A DNA stretch of 64,000 bases. It comes from Streptomyces sp. DSM 110735. GTDB taxonomy: Bacteria; Actinomycetota; Actinomycetes; Streptomycetales; Streptomycetaceae. Positions 43,596-52,800 of this stretch are shown piece by piece (the first letter of the stretch is position 1; each line of letters begins with the position of its first letter). The notes below the pieces were generated by a model. It saw only the letters and a program-made list of their open reading frames with translations. It was not told the DNA's origin and did no database searches. The translations under genes and the position numbers were made by a program. The stretch is from assembly GCF_016482685.1 (NCBI RefSeq), contig NZ_JACYHF010000022.1, positions 1-64,000 on the forward strand, read 5' to 3'.

Positions 43596-44702
43596 ATGAG
43601 CGTGACGATCGACATCGACGGGCTGCCCGCGGAGCGGATCACCGCTGTGCCGTCGCCGTTGGCGGAGCTGGGGATGGCGTTGCACGCCCTCAGCGAGACG
43701 GGCCATCACCCGCAGTTGCACGGGTGGGCGACCGGGGTGAGCGGACGCCTTGAGGCGAATCTCGCGGACCGGCTGTGCGAGGCGGAGTTCCTGTGGCGGA
43801 CGTCGATCGCGGACGTCTTCTGGCCGTTCGCCGGGATTCCGGGGCGGCGGACGCTCCCGGGCGCCACGCTGCCCGACGAGCTGGAACTGCTGGACAAGCT
43901 GACGGACGACCAGTTCGTGCTGGCGGCGACGGAGTTCGGTTGCATGTCCTACCGGCACAGCCGGTCGGAGACGAGCCCCCTCACCGATCCGGAGGCGCGC
44001 TGCCGGGCGCTGGAGCTGGCAGCGGCGCGCGGGGCGCGTCAGGAGCGGTTCACGCGGCGGCTCCTGGACGATCCGCCCGCCGTACGCGCCTGGTTCCGCA
44101 GGCTGGTGCTCGACTGCGAGGAGGCGTTCTTCGCGGACCTGTGGGCGCGCACCCAGACCCAGCTCGCGGCGGACGCCCGCCACCGCACCGAGCTGCTGCA
44201 CCGCAAGGGCGCCGCCGAGGCGCTCGCCTCGCTGTCCAACGCGATCACCGTGGACGAGGAGACGCGCACGGTCACCGTCGACAAGCTCCTGGTGGGCCGC
44301 ACCGCCACCGGTGACGGCGGTCTGGTCCTGGTCCCGACCGGCATCGGCTGGCCGCACGTCCTGGTGCTGCACCGGTACGACTGGCAGCCCGTGATCATCT
44401 ACCCCGCCCAGGCGTCCCGCCCGCAGGCGCCCACCGTCGAGCAGCTCACCCGCCGCCTGGAGGCGCTCGCCCACCCGACCCGGCTGCGGCTGTGCCGCCA
44501 TCTGGCACGCGGTCCGCACAGCACCAGCGAACTGGCCGACGCGCACGGCATGTCGGCGCCGGAGATCTCCCGCCACCTGGCCGTGCTGAAGAAGGCGGAG
44601 CTGATCACGAGCTGCCGCCGCGGCCGGTACGTACGCCACCAGCTCGACCTGTCGGCGGTGGCCCGGCTCGGCAGCGACTTCCTGGAGGGCGTCCTGCGCT
44701 GA
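43596..44702 (+). CDS. ArsR-family regulator with N-terminal DUF5937 domain
   Basis: A 368-aa protein. The large N-terminal domain (about 1-290) is the DUF5937 type, with PSPLAELGMALHALSETGHH near the start; the C-terminal winged helix (about 295-368) is ArsR-like: LEALAHPTRLRLCRHLARGP, TSELADAHGMSAPEISRHLA, LKKAELITSCRRGRYVRHQL. No metal-binding CxC is present, so it is not a classic metal sensor. The large domain probably senses a ligand or partner. Likely target: itself and the divergent 70-aa gene. Confidence 0.85.
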   Translation: MSVTIDIDGLPAERITAVPSPLAELGMALHALSETGHHPQLHGWATGVSGRLEANLADRLCEAEFLWRTSIADVFWPFAGIPGRRTLPGATLPDELELLDKLTDDQFVLAATEFGCMSYRHSRSETSPLTDPEARCRALELAAARGARQERFTRRLLDDPPAVRAWFRRLVLDCEEAFFADLWARTQTQLAADARHRTELLHRKGAAEALASLSNAITVDEETRTVTVDKLLVGRTATGDGGLVLVPTGIGWPHVLVLHRYDWQPVIIYPAQASRPQAPTVEQLTRRLEALAHPTRLRLCRHLARGPHSTSELADAHGMSAPEISRHLAVLKKAELITSCRRGRYVRHQLDLSAVARLGSDFLEGVLR

Positions 44703-44765
44703 CACGAGATGAAACGATCCGCCAGGACGCCAGCCCAGCCCCAGCCCCCGCCCCCGCGCCCCGTC

Positions 44766-45437
44766 TCAGCCGTTCCCGCCCGCCCGCACCAGCCCCGTCT
44801 CGTACGCCAGCACGACCACCTGCACCCGGTCCCGCAGTCCGAGCTTCGTCAGGATGCGCCCCACATGGGTCTTCACGGTCGCCTCGGACAGCACCAGGCG
44901 CGCGGCGATCTCGCCGTTCGACAGCCCCTGCGCGACCAGGACCATGACCTCGCGCTCGCGGTCGGTCAGCCGTCCCAGCTCCTTGTGCCGGGGCTGCGGT
45001 CCGGCGGCGGGCAGCATGGGCGCGAAGCGGTCGAGCAGACGGCGGGTCGTCGAGGGGGCGACCACCGCGTCGCCGCTGTGCACCGCGCGGATCGCGCTCA
45101 GCAGCTCGCCCGGCGGCACGTCCTTGAGCATGAAGCCGGACGCGCCCGCCTTGAGCCCGGAGAAGGCGTACTCGTCCAGGTCGAAGGTGGTCAGGATGAG
45201 CACCTTCGGCGGGTCGGGCTCCAGACAGATCCGGCGCGTAGTCTCCACGCCGTCCAGCTTGGGCATCCGCACGTCCATGAGGACCACGTCGACCTCGGTG
45301 GCGGCCAGCACCTGAAGCGCCTCCACGCCGTCGCCCGCCTCCGCGACGACCTCCATGTCCGGCTGGGCGGCGAGCACCATCCGGAACCCGGTGCGCAGCA
45401 GCACCTGGTCGTCGACGAGCATCACGCGGATCGTCAT
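44766..45437 (-). CDS. NarL/FixJ-family response regulator
   Basis: A 223-aa regulator. Receiver domain with MTIRVMLVDDQVLLRTGFRM, phospho-acceptor Asp in DVVLMDVRMPKLDGVE, and K in FMLKDVPPGEL; a C-terminal LuxR-type HTH (LTDREREVMVLVAQGLSNGE, AARLVLSEATVKTHVGRIL). It follows its kinase gene by 68 nt on the same strand. ATG 45437 with GAAGAGGA just upstream is used rather than 45473. The stimulus is not evident from the sequence. Confidence 0.93.
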   Translation of the reverse strand: MTIRVMLVDDQVLLRTGFRMVLAAQPDMEVVAEAGDGVEALQVLAATEVDVVLMDVRMPKLDGVETTRRICLEPDPPKVLILTTFDLDEYAFSGLKAGASGFMLKDVPPGELLSAIRAVHSGDAVVAPSTTRRLLDRFAPMLPAAGPQPRHKELGRLTDREREVMVLVAQGLSNGEIAARLVLSEATVKTHVGRILTKLGLRDRVQVVVLAYETGLVRAGGNG

Positions 45438-45505
45438 GAGTCCTCTTCCGGTATCGGTCGGGTCGGTGGGCAAGGGGGGCGTACGACGGGATCAGTGCGC
45501 CGGGA

Positions 45506-46711
45506 TCAGTGCGCCGGTTTGAGCGGCAGCAGCGCGCTGATGCGGAAGCCGCCGCCCGGCCGGGGACCGGCGTCCAGGGTGCCGCCGACCATGCCGACCC
45601 GCTCCCGCATGCCGATGAGCCCGTGCCCCTGCCCGTCGGCGCCGCCCTCCTCGTACAGCTCGTGCGGCGCGCCCTTGCCGTCGTCCTCGACCAGGAGCCC
45701 GAGCCCGTCGTCGAAGTAGACCAGCCGCACGCTGGCGCCCGCCTCGGGACCGCCGTGCTTGCGCGTGTTGGTCAGCGCCTCCTGCACGATGCGGTACGCG
45801 GTCAGCTCGACCCCGCTGGGCAGCGGGCGCGGGGTGCCCTCGACCTTGAAGTCGACCGGCAGCCCCGAGGTGCGGCACTGCTCGACCAGGTCGTCGATCT
45901 GACCGACGTCGGGCTGCGGGACGTACTCCCCGCTCTCCTGGTGCTCCCCGGTGCGCAGCACGCCCAGCAGGCGGCGCATCTCGGCGAGCGCCTGGCGCCC
46001 GGTGGAGGAGATCGTCTCCAGTGCCTTCTTCGCCTGGTCGGGGGCGGCGTCGAGGACATAGGCGGCGCCGTCCGCCTGGACCACCATGACGGACACGTTG
46101 TGCGCGACCACGTCGTGCAGCTCGCGGGCGATCCGGGCGCGCTCGGCGGCCACCGCGACCTTGGACTGCGCCTCGCGCTCCCGCTCCAGGCGCGCCGCGC
46201 GCTCCTCCAGTTGGGCGAAGTAGGCGCGCCGGGTGCGCATGGAGTCGCCGAGCACCCAGGCGAGCGCGAACGGCACGGTCTGGAACACGGCGAGCGCGAT
46301 CTGCCCGAGCCCGCTGGTGTGCTCGTTCGGCCAGCGCACCTGCGCCAGCGAGGCGGCGACCAGGCTGCCCGCGAGGGCGAGGCGCGAGGCCCAGCGGGTG
46401 CCGGTCGCGGCGACCGTGTAGGTGATCACCAGCATCGCGAAGTCGGCGGCGACGGGCTGGACGTCCAGGACGAGCTGGGCCACTCCGGTGGCGAGCACCA
46501 CGAGCAGCATCGCCTCGGGCACGCGCCGGCGCAGCGCCAGGACCGCGCACAGGATCACGGAGACGGTCCAGGCGGCGGCGTAGGAGCCGTGGTGGTTGGG
46601 GGTGCCGTCCATGTTCACGACGCTCACGCCGGAGACCCCGAGGAGGACGACGGCCCAGAAGCAGTCGACCCACGTCGGGTGGCGACGGAGGAAGTCATAG
46701 AGACGCTGCAC
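45506..46711 (-). CDS. NarL-type sensor histidine kinase
   Basis: A 401-aa membrane kinase. The N-terminal half has about four to five TM segments with very short loops (an intramembrane-sensing layout). The HisKA_3 motif RARIARELHDVVAHNVSVMV holds the phospho-histidine; the ATPase part shows EALTNTRKHG, VEDDGKGA and GHGLIGMRERVGMVGG. Short-loop kinases of this kind often sense membrane or envelope perturbation. It forms an operon with the downstream response regulator gene. Confidence 0.93.
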   Translation of the reverse strand: MQRLYDFLRRHPTWVDCFWAVVLLGVSGVSVVNMDGTPNHHGSYAAAWTVSVILCAVLALRRRVPEAMLLVVLATGVAQLVLDVQPVAADFAMLVITYTVAATGTRWASRLALAGSLVAASLAQVRWPNEHTSGLGQIALAVFQTVPFALAWVLGDSMRTRRAYFAQLEERAARLEREREAQSKVAVAAERARIARELHDVVAHNVSVMVVQADGAAYVLDAAPDQAKKALETISSTGRQALAEMRRLLGVLRTGEHQESGEYVPQPDVGQIDDLVEQCRTSGLPVDFKVEGTPRPLPSGVELTAYRIVQEALTNTRKHGGPEAGASVRLVYFDDGLGLLVEDDGKGAPHELYEEGGADGQGHGLIGMRERVGMVGGTLDAGPRPGGGFRISALLPLKPAH

Positions 46712-46922
46712 GTAACCCAGAGTAGGTAGCGCGGGCGCGCCCGGGGGTCAGCCGGAGGGGCGATCCGTACGCGATACGTGTACGCCGCAAGGTGGATGCC
46801 GTGGCCCTGGGGCCAGGGCTGGAGACGCGCCGGTCCGCAGGGCCGATGTCCGCCTCCGGTCCGTCCTTCTAGGCTCGGTCGCGCCAGACAAGGACGATCC
46901 ACCCGAGCCCCAGGAGGCCATC

Positions 46923-47756
46923 GTGATCGCAGTGACCGGCGCCACCGGCAATGTCGGACGTGCCCTTGTCGAACGGCTCGTCGCCGCGGGCGAACCGGTG
47001 CGGGCGCTGACCCGCGACCCGGAACGCGCCGACCTCCCCGAGGGCGCCGAGGTGGTCCGCTTCCGGCCGGACGATCCGGGCACAGTGTTCGACGGGGTGA
47101 CCGGGCTGTTCCTGTACGTCCAGGCCGGGGGCGGTGACATCCCGGGGCTGCTCGCCGCCGCGCGCGAGGCGGGCGTACGGCATGTCGTGCTGCTCTCCTC
47201 CGGCATCGTCGGCGGCGGCGACGAGAGCCACCCCATCCACGTCATGCACGCCACGGCCGAGCGGCAGGTCCGTGACAGCGGGCTCACCTGGACGTTCCTG
47301 CGCCCGCACGCGTTCGCCACCAACGCCCTGCAGTGGGCGCCGCAGCTCCGCGCGGGCGACACCGTGCGCGGGGTCTTCGCGGACGCGCTCACGGCGCCCA
47401 TCCACGAGGACGACATCGCCGCCGTCGCCGAACGCGCGCTGCTCGACGACGGCCACGAGGGCGCCGTCCACCGCCTGACCGGTCCGGAGGCGACGACCAA
47501 CACCGATCAGATCGCCGCGATCGGGCGGGCGACCGGACGCGAGCCGGCCTTCGTGGAGGTGTCGCCGGAGCAGGCGGGACCCGAGCTGTTCCCGCACGTC
47601 CCGCCGGAGTTCGTCCAGGCGCTGCTGAAGGGCTTCGCGGCGTCCGTGGGCGTCGCGCCGGAGATCACCGGCACGGTGGAGAAGATCACCGGCACCCCGG
47701 CGCGTACCTTCGGGCAGTGGGCCGAGGACCACGCGGCGGACTTCCGCAAGGGCTGA
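46923..47756 (+). CDS. NmrA-like NAD(P)-binding protein
   Basis: A 277-aa atypical short-chain dehydrogenase fold: MIAVTGATGNVGRALVERLV, then RALTRDPERADLPEGAEVVR and HVVLLSSGIVGGGD. The catalytic YxxxK is not evident, as in the NmrA/YtfG group. Members act as redox sensors or quinone or azo reductases; the specific role is unknown. The GTG start is preceded by AGGAGG 6 nt upstream. A TAGGCT -10-like box lies at 46870-46875. Confidence 0.85.
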   Translation: MIAVTGATGNVGRALVERLVAAGEPVRALTRDPERADLPEGAEVVRFRPDDPGTVFDGVTGLFLYVQAGGGDIPGLLAAAREAGVRHVVLLSSGIVGGGDESHPIHVMHATAERQVRDSGLTWTFLRPHAFATNALQWAPQLRAGDTVRGVFADALTAPIHEDDIAAVAERALLDDGHEGAVHRLTGPEATTNTDQIAAIGRATGREPAFVEVSPEQAGPELFPHVPPEFVQALLKGFAASVGVAPEITGTVEKITGTPARTFGQWAEDHAADFRKG

Positions 47757-47769
47757 TCCCGGTGGGACC

Positions 47770-47775
47770 TAGGCT
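47770..47775 (+). promoter_or_regulatory. Candidate -10 box for the MidA-like gene (leaderless)
   Basis: TAGGCT ends 6 nt before the GTG at 47782, the spacing expected if transcription begins at the start codon. There is no Shine-Dalgarno. The -35 is not recognisable. Confidence 0.45.
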
Positions 47776-47781
47776 GTCCCG

Positions 47782-48807
47782 GTGACGAAGGGACCCGGCG
47801 CGGAGAGCGCGTGGCGCGGCTGGCGGGCGGCGACCGAGGACGCCCTGTACGGCCCCGGCGGCTTCTACCGGCGCCCCGAGGGTCCCGCCGGGCACTTCCG
47901 CACCTCCGTGCACGCCTCGCCGCTGTTCGCGGGCGCGGTGGCCCGGCTGCTGTGCCGGGTGGACGAGGCGCTGGGGCGGCCGGAGCGGCTGGACTTCGCG
48001 GACCTCGGCGCGGGGCGCGGCGAACTGGTCACCGGGGTGCTCGCCGCGCTGCCCGCCGAGGTGGTGGCCCGCACGCGCGCGTACGCCGTGGAACTCGCGG
48101 ACCGCCCGGCGGACCTGGACGAGCGGATCGACTGGCGGGACGAACTGCCGGACACGATCACCGGGCTGCTCTTCGCCAACGAGTGGCTGGACAACGTCCC
48201 CGTGGACGTGGCGGAGACGGACCCGGCGGGTGTGCCCCGTGCCGTCCTGGTCGCCCCGGACGGCACCGAGCGGCTCGGGGAACCGCTCGAAGGACCGGCT
48301 GCCGACTGGCTGGCCCGCTGGTGGCCGCTGCCCGCCGAGCCGGGCGCGCGGGCGGAGATCGGGCTGCCCCGGGATCTCGCCTGGGCGGCGGCCGTGCGCC
48401 GGGTCGCGCGCGGGCTCGCGGTCGCCGTGGACTACACCCACGCGCTCGGCGCACGCCCCCTGTTCGGCACCCTCACCGGTTTCCGGGAGGGACGGGAGAC
48501 GACCCCGGTGCCGGACGGCACGTGCGACATCACGGCGCATGTGGCGCTGGACGCGTGCGCGGTGGCCGGATCGGCGCAGGAGAACACCGCCGGAGCCGCC
48601 CCCCGCCTGCTCACCCAGCGCGACGCCCTCCGCGCCCTGGACGTGACCGGCGCACGCCCCCCGCTCACGCTCGCCACCACGGACCCCGCCGGATACGTCC
48701 GCGCCCTCGCCCGCGCCGGAGAGGCGGCCGAACTCACCGCGACGGGCGGTCTCGGCGACTTCGGCTGGCTCCTCCAGCCGGTCGGCACCGACCAGGCACC
48801 CCTGTAG
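47782..48807 (+). CDS. MidA/NDUFAF7-like SAM-dependent protein arginine methyltransferase
   Basis: A 341-aa class I methyltransferase of the COG1565 type: YGPGGFYRRPEGPAGHFRTS, FADLGAGRGELVTGVLAALP, and LLFANEWLDNVPVDVAE, where the NE(W/L)xDxxPV motif is characteristic of this family. Human NDUFAF7 dimethylates an arginine of the complex I subunit NDUFS2. Its convergent neighbour here, 20 nt away, is a NuoD (NDUFS2) homologue, which makes a conserved writer/substrate pair plausible. Substrate specificity is inferred, not shown. Confidence 0.8.
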   Translation: MTKGPGAESAWRGWRAATEDALYGPGGFYRRPEGPAGHFRTSVHASPLFAGAVARLLCRVDEALGRPERLDFADLGAGRGELVTGVLAALPAEVVARTRAYAVELADRPADLDERIDWRDELPDTITGLLFANEWLDNVPVDVAETDPAGVPRAVLVAPDGTERLGEPLEGPAADWLARWWPLPAEPGARAEIGLPRDLAWAAAVRRVARGLAVAVDYTHALGARPLFGTLTGFREGRETTPVPDGTCDITAHVALDACAVAGSAQENTAGAAPRLLTQRDALRALDVTGARPPLTLATTDPAGYVRALARAGEAAELTATGGLGDFGWLLQPVGTDQAPL

Positions 48808-48827
48808 CAACTCGCTTATGGCGGCGC

Positions 48828-49976
48828 CTACTTGTCGATGTCCCCCACCACGAAGAACATCGACCCCAGGATCGCCACCATGTCCGCCACCAGCGTCCCC
48901 GGCAGCAGCTCGGCGAGCACCTGGATGTTGTTGTACGACGCCGAGCGCAGCTTGAGCCGGTACGGCGTCTTCTCGCCCTTGCTGACCAGGTAGTAGCCGT
49001 TGATGCCGAGCGGGTTCTCGGTCCAGGCGTAGGTGTGGCCCTCCGGCGCCTTGAGCACCTTGGGCAGCCGCTGGTTGACCGGTCCTGGCGGCAGCTCCGC
49101 GAGCCGGTCCAGACAGGCGTCCGCGAGGTCCAGGGCGTTGTGGGTCTGCGCGAGCAGGACCTCGAAGCGGGCGAGGCAGTCGCCCTCGGCGCGGGTGACG
49201 ACCTTGAGGGTGTCCTGGAGTTCGCCGTACGCCAGATACGGCTCGTCGCGGCGCAGGTCGAAGTCGACGCCGGAGGCGCGCGCGATGGGTCCGCTCACGC
49301 CGTAGGCGTGCACTGCCTCGGGCGCGAGCGCGCCCACGCCCCGGGTGCGCCCCCGGAAGATCTCGTTGCCGAGCACCAGGTCGTCGAAGACGTCCATGCG
49401 GGAGCGGACGGCGGCGACGGCGTCCCGCGCGCGTCCGGTCCAGCCGTCGGTCAGGTCCTCCTTGAGACCGCCGACCCGGTTGAACATGTAGTGCATCCGC
49501 CCGCCGGAGACCTCCTCCATGACGTTCTGGAGCACCTCGCGCTCCCGGAACGCGTAGAAGACCGGCGTGATCCCGCCCAGCTCCAGCGGGTAGGAGCCGA
49601 GGAACATCAGATGGTTGAGCACCCGGTTCAGCTCGGCGAGCAGCGTGCGGATCCACACCGCGCGCTCGGGGACCTCCATGCCGAGCATCCGCTCCACCCC
49701 GAGGACGACGCCCAGCTCGTTGGAGAACGCCGACAGCCAGTCGTGGCGGTTGGCGAGCATGATGATCTGGCGGTAGTCGCGCGCCTCGAAGAGCTTCTCG
49801 GCGCCCCGGTGCATGTAGCCGATCACCGGCTCCGCGCGCTGGATGCGCTCGCCGTCCAGCACGAGCCGCAGCCGGAGCACCCCGTGCGTGGACGGGTGCT
49901 GGGGACCGATGTTGAGCACCATGTCGGTGCTCTCGGCGGCGCCGCCGATCCCGACCGTGGTCTGGGTCGCTGTCAT
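48828..49976 (-). CDS. nuoD: NADH-quinone oxidoreductase subunit D-like protein
   Basis: A 382-aa 49-kDa complex I subunit: NIGPQHPSTHGVLRLRLVLD, VIGYMHRGAEKLFEARDYRQ, NELGVVLGVERMLGMEVPER, LNRVLNHLMFLGSYPLELGG. It stands alone, outside a nuoA-N operon, and is shorter than the usual 400-440 aa form. Many Streptomyces have a second nuoD outside the main operon; this is likely that copy. R57 in the HRGAEK motif corresponds to the arginine methylated in the mitochondrial subunit. A terminator hairpin of the next gene lies just upstream. Confidence 0.9.
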   Translation of the reverse strand: MTATQTTVGIGGAAESTDMVLNIGPQHPSTHGVLRLRLVLDGERIQRAEPVIGYMHRGAEKLFEARDYRQIIMLANRHDWLSAFSNELGVVLGVERMLGMEVPERAVWIRTLLAELNRVLNHLMFLGSYPLELGGITPVFYAFREREVLQNVMEEVSGGRMHYMFNRVGGLKEDLTDGWTGRARDAVAAVRSRMDVFDDLVLGNEIFRGRTRGVGALAPEAVHAYGVSGPIARASGVDFDLRRDEPYLAYGELQDTLKVVTRAEGDCLARFEVLLAQTHNALDLADACLDRLAELPPGPVNQRLPKVLKAPEGHTYAWTENPLGINGYYLVSKGEKTPYRLKLRSASYNNIQVLAELLPGTLVADMVAILGSMFFVVGDIDK

Positions 49977-50017
49977 GGTCCCAGTCTCCCCTACACGCGC
50001 GCGGGCGGCGGAAACGG

Positions 50018-50056
50018 GCGAGCCCGGCGCTCCCTGGTCGGGAGGGCCGGGCTCGC
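50018..50056. terminator. Terminator downstream of the coiled-coil protein gene
   Basis: An 11-bp perfect stem (50018-50028 with 50046-50056) with a further inner TCCC/GGGA pairing, 17 nt past the stop of the minus-strand gene. Confidence 0.75.
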
Positions 50057-50073
50057 GGGCGCCGCGGCGGGGG

Positions 50074-51366
50074 TCAGGAGACCGCGCTGCGCAGCCCCTG
50101 GACGTCGATGTGCTCCGTCTCGTCGTGCGCGGTCAGGTCGATGACCTGACCTGCCGCTCCGGCGGCGGGCTTGTAGCCGGACTCGCCGTCCGCCTTGTGC
50201 AGCGCGAGCGCCTCCTGGCCGACGACGTCCGCCAGGTCCTCGTTCTGCACGGCGCCCAGGGCGGGCGTCGCGGTCTCCTTCTGGGTGCCGAAGAAGTCGA
50301 ACCCGCCCTCGACGCCCGGGCGCCGGGTCGGCTGGGGCGATACGACGGCGACGGCGGTCGGCACGGTGAAGTGGCCGTCGCGGCGCGCGTGCCGGGCGGA
50401 GACGGGCGCCTCGGCGGCGGGCTCGGGCGCGGCTTCGGCGCGGGTGTGGGTGTCGGGCTCGGAGTCGGGGTCGGCGTCGGCTTCCGCGTCGGCTTCAACG
50501 GCCGTCTCGGTCTCGTGCGCGGCGGTGTCCGTCACGGGCTCCGTGTCGGCGGGGTCGGGCTCCACGGACTCGGGCTCGACCGGCTCGGAGGCGGGCGTCT
50601 CGGCGCGCACGGACTCCGCCTTCGCGGCTTCGCCCTTCGCAGCCCTGGCCTGCGCCGCCTCGGCCTTCGCCGCCTCGCGCTCCCGCTCCCGATCGCGGTC
50701 GAGCCGCGCGAGCGCCGTACCGGCCCGGCGGTACAGCTCCGCGCCCTCGGCGGAGAACGCCCCGGCGGCCACGGCTATGGACTCCGGACGAGGTGCCACC
50801 ACGTCCTCGGCCTCCGCGGCGACCTGAGGCTCCGTCGGCTCGACGGCAGCGGCTGCCTCTTCGGTCCCCGTGCCCGTCCCCGGCGGCAGCGCGAGCGCGT
50901 CGTCGGAGTCGCCCGACTCCAGTTCGAGCAACCGGCGTCCCTCCAGGGCGCTGGCACGCTCGGTCTCCGCCGTGGCGTACCGGCGCAGCAGGGAGGCGTG
51001 TTCGTTGCGCAGCCCGGCCAGTTCGGCACGCTTGGCGCGCAGCCGCCGCTCCAGCTTGGCGCGCACCTCGCGCGCCTCCTCGAGGTCGGTCTCCAGTTCG
51101 GCGACGCGTTCCTCGAAGCGCCACTCGTCGCTGGCCCGCGCGCGCGTGAGGTCGGCGACCTGCTTGCCGGCCTGCGCGTCCCAGCGGCGCATCACGACGG
51201 CACCGGCGACGGCCGTCAGCGCGACGAGGGCGGACAGCGCCCGCAGCACCCCCATACCGGCGAACACCCAGGGGGCCAGCGCGCAGACGACGGAGACCCC
51301 GGCGATCGCCGTCGAGGGCAGCAGCCGGTGCAGAGGCGGGGAATGACGATGGCGTCCACGTGGCAT
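50074..51366 (-). CDS. Membrane-anchored coiled-coil protein
   Basis: A 430-aa protein of unknown function. Two TM segments near residues 18-58 (STAIAGVSVVCALAPWVF and LRALSALVALTAVAGAVVM) are followed by a long coiled coil (about 62-150: RFEERVAELETDLEEAREVR, KLERRLRAKRAELAGLRNEH) and a low-complexity Ala/Glu/Pro-rich region (about 155-330). The C-terminus (about 340-430) has a more conserved-looking stretch (GGFDFFGTQKE). It looks like a scaffold at the inner membrane face. The gene is monocistronic, with a terminator. Confidence 0.78.
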   Translation of the reverse strand: MPRGRHRHSPPLHRLLPSTAIAGVSVVCALAPWVFAGMGVLRALSALVALTAVAGAVVMRRWDAQAGKQVADLTRARASDEWRFEERVAELETDLEEAREVRAKLERRLRAKRAELAGLRNEHASLLRRYATAETERASALEGRRLLELESGDSDDALALPPGTGTGTEEAAAAVEPTEPQVAAEAEDVVAPRPESIAVAAGAFSAEGAELYRRAGTALARLDRDREREREAAKAEAAQARAAKGEAAKAESVRAETPASEPVEPESVEPDPADTEPVTDTAAHETETAVEADAEADADPDSEPDTHTRAEAAPEPAAEAPVSARHARRDGHFTVPTAVAVVSPQPTRRPGVEGGFDFFGTQKETATPALGAVQNEDLADVVGQEALALHKADGESGYKPAAGAAGQVIDLTAHDETEHIDVQGLRSAVS

Positions 51367-51462
51367 GGCCAGAAACTTACCGCGCGTAGGCGCCTGGTGG
51401 ACCCGGGTGGCCTAAAAATCCGGCCACACCGCTTGCGTCACTGAGTGTCAGGTTGTCCGGTT

Positions 51463-52596
51463 TCAGCGGTCGGTGAGCTGTCCGCTGAGCCACTGGAGGG
51501 CCGGGGGGATCTCCCGTCGCCAGGTGTTGAAGTTGTGGCCGCCGCTGTCCAGGATGATGGAGGAGATCCTGGTCCGGTCGGTGGCCCGTACTTCCCTGAT
51601 GAAGTTCAGGGTGTCCTTGTAGTTGTGCTCGCCGACCCGGCTGCTGGTGACGAGCAGCGAGGTGTCGGGCGCCGGCTCGTGCTTCAGCAGCCAGCGCAGG
51701 TCGGCGTGATCGCGCAGGTTCCGGTCGCCCTGGAAGAGGTCGCCGGTGGTCGGGTCGATGGGCGCCGAGTAGTACGCGGAGAGACCGACGGCGGCCGCAT
51801 AGGTGCCCGGGTGACGCATCGCCAGCTTCAGCGCGCAGTAGCCGCCCGTCGAGTCCCCGATGACGCCCCAGCTCCCGGGGCGCTTGCCCACGCGGTAGTG
51901 GGCGAGGAGGGCGTCGGGCAGGTCCTTGGCGAAGAAGGTCTCGGTCTGCGGTCCGCGCGGCACGTCCACGCACTCGGTGTCGCGCGGCGGCGCGAGGGTC
52001 GGGCGCAGCATCACCAGGATCATCGGCTGCATCCGGCCGTTCTTCGCCAGATCCCGCGCGGTGCGCGGGTAGTGCAGCTTGGAGACCAGCGCCTCGGCCG
52101 TACCCGGGTAACCGGTCAGTACGACGGCGGCAGGGAAGGTGCGGGTGCGGTACTGCGGCTGGAAGTACTCCGGCGGCAGATAGACGTACGCCGGGGTGGC
52201 CAGGTGCGAGGTCCGGCCGACGATGTCCACCTTCTGGATCTGACCCGCCGTCTGCGGATCGGCGTCCGCACCCGAACCGCCCTTCACCTTCGAGGTGGAG
52301 ACGACCTGGAGCGGACCGCCCGTACCGCTGTTGGCGGACTGGTCGACGACGATGCCCTGGTTGGTCTCCGTGCCGAACAGGTCGGCCCACCCGGCGTAGA
52401 AGCCGAACGCCTGGTTGGCGGCGAGCCCCAGGCAGCAGATGAGCGCGAACTGGGTGGCGAGGAGGAGCCCGGCGCGACCGAGCAGGACCCGCCAGTGCGA
52501 CCGGGCCAGCCGGGGCCACAGCCACAGCGTCGCGCCGAAGAGCGCGACGGCGAACACGACCGCCAGCAGCAGCAGTTTGTTGCTCGTGAGACCCAT
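51463..52596 (-). CDS. Membrane-anchored esterase, possible partner of lipid aminoacylation
   Basis: A 377-aa protein. Two N-terminal TM segments (about 7-29 and 40-65) anchor an extracytoplasmic alpha/beta-hydrolase of the esterase D / antigen-85-like type: nucleophile elbow WGVIGDSTGGYCAL (S249), an acid in a loop near LRDHADLRW and the C-terminal His in DSGGHNFNTW. It is head-to-head with the MprF-like gene. In Corynebacterium glutamicum a putative esterase encoded upstream of an MprF-type synthase is needed for alanyl-PG formation; this pair fits that system. The substrate is inferred. Confidence 0.85.
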   Translation of the reverse strand: MGLTSNKLLLLAVVFAVALFGATLWLWPRLARSHWRVLLGRAGLLLATQFALICCLGLAANQAFGFYAGWADLFGTETNQGIVVDQSANSGTGGPLQVVSTSKVKGGSGADADPQTAGQIQKVDIVGRTSHLATPAYVYLPPEYFQPQYRTRTFPAAVVLTGYPGTAEALVSKLHYPRTARDLAKNGRMQPMILVMLRPTLAPPRDTECVDVPRGPQTETFFAKDLPDALLAHYRVGKRPGSWGVIGDSTGGYCALKLAMRHPGTYAAAVGLSAYYSAPIDPTTGDLFQGDRNLRDHADLRWLLKHEPAPDTSLLVTSSRVGEHNYKDTLNFIREVRATDRTRISSIILDSGGHNFNTWRREIPPALQWLSGQLTDR

Positions 52597-52800
52597 GGGG
52601 TGAATTCCTGTCCGCGTTTGCCGCCCCCGGCCGCCACGCTTCGTCGCGCGGTCTTGCCCGGGGCTTTCCCTGACCTTTGACCCGGCTTTCCGAAGAGGAG
52701 TGAACCTCTGAGTCCGGCACACCGTCCTAGAAGGCGCAATGTGACCGGATGCCCCGATCGGCACCGGGTTTCAAGGTCTCTCGCAGAACTACGGGATGCG
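52597..52800. promoter_or_regulatory. Divergent promoter region of the esterase and MprF-like genes
   Basis: The 204-nt gap should hold both promoters. A TGTCAGGATAGAT-like, relatively AT-rich stretch lies at the right edge, just inside the start of the MprF-like gene. I see no convincing symmetrical operator. Confidence 0.4.
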
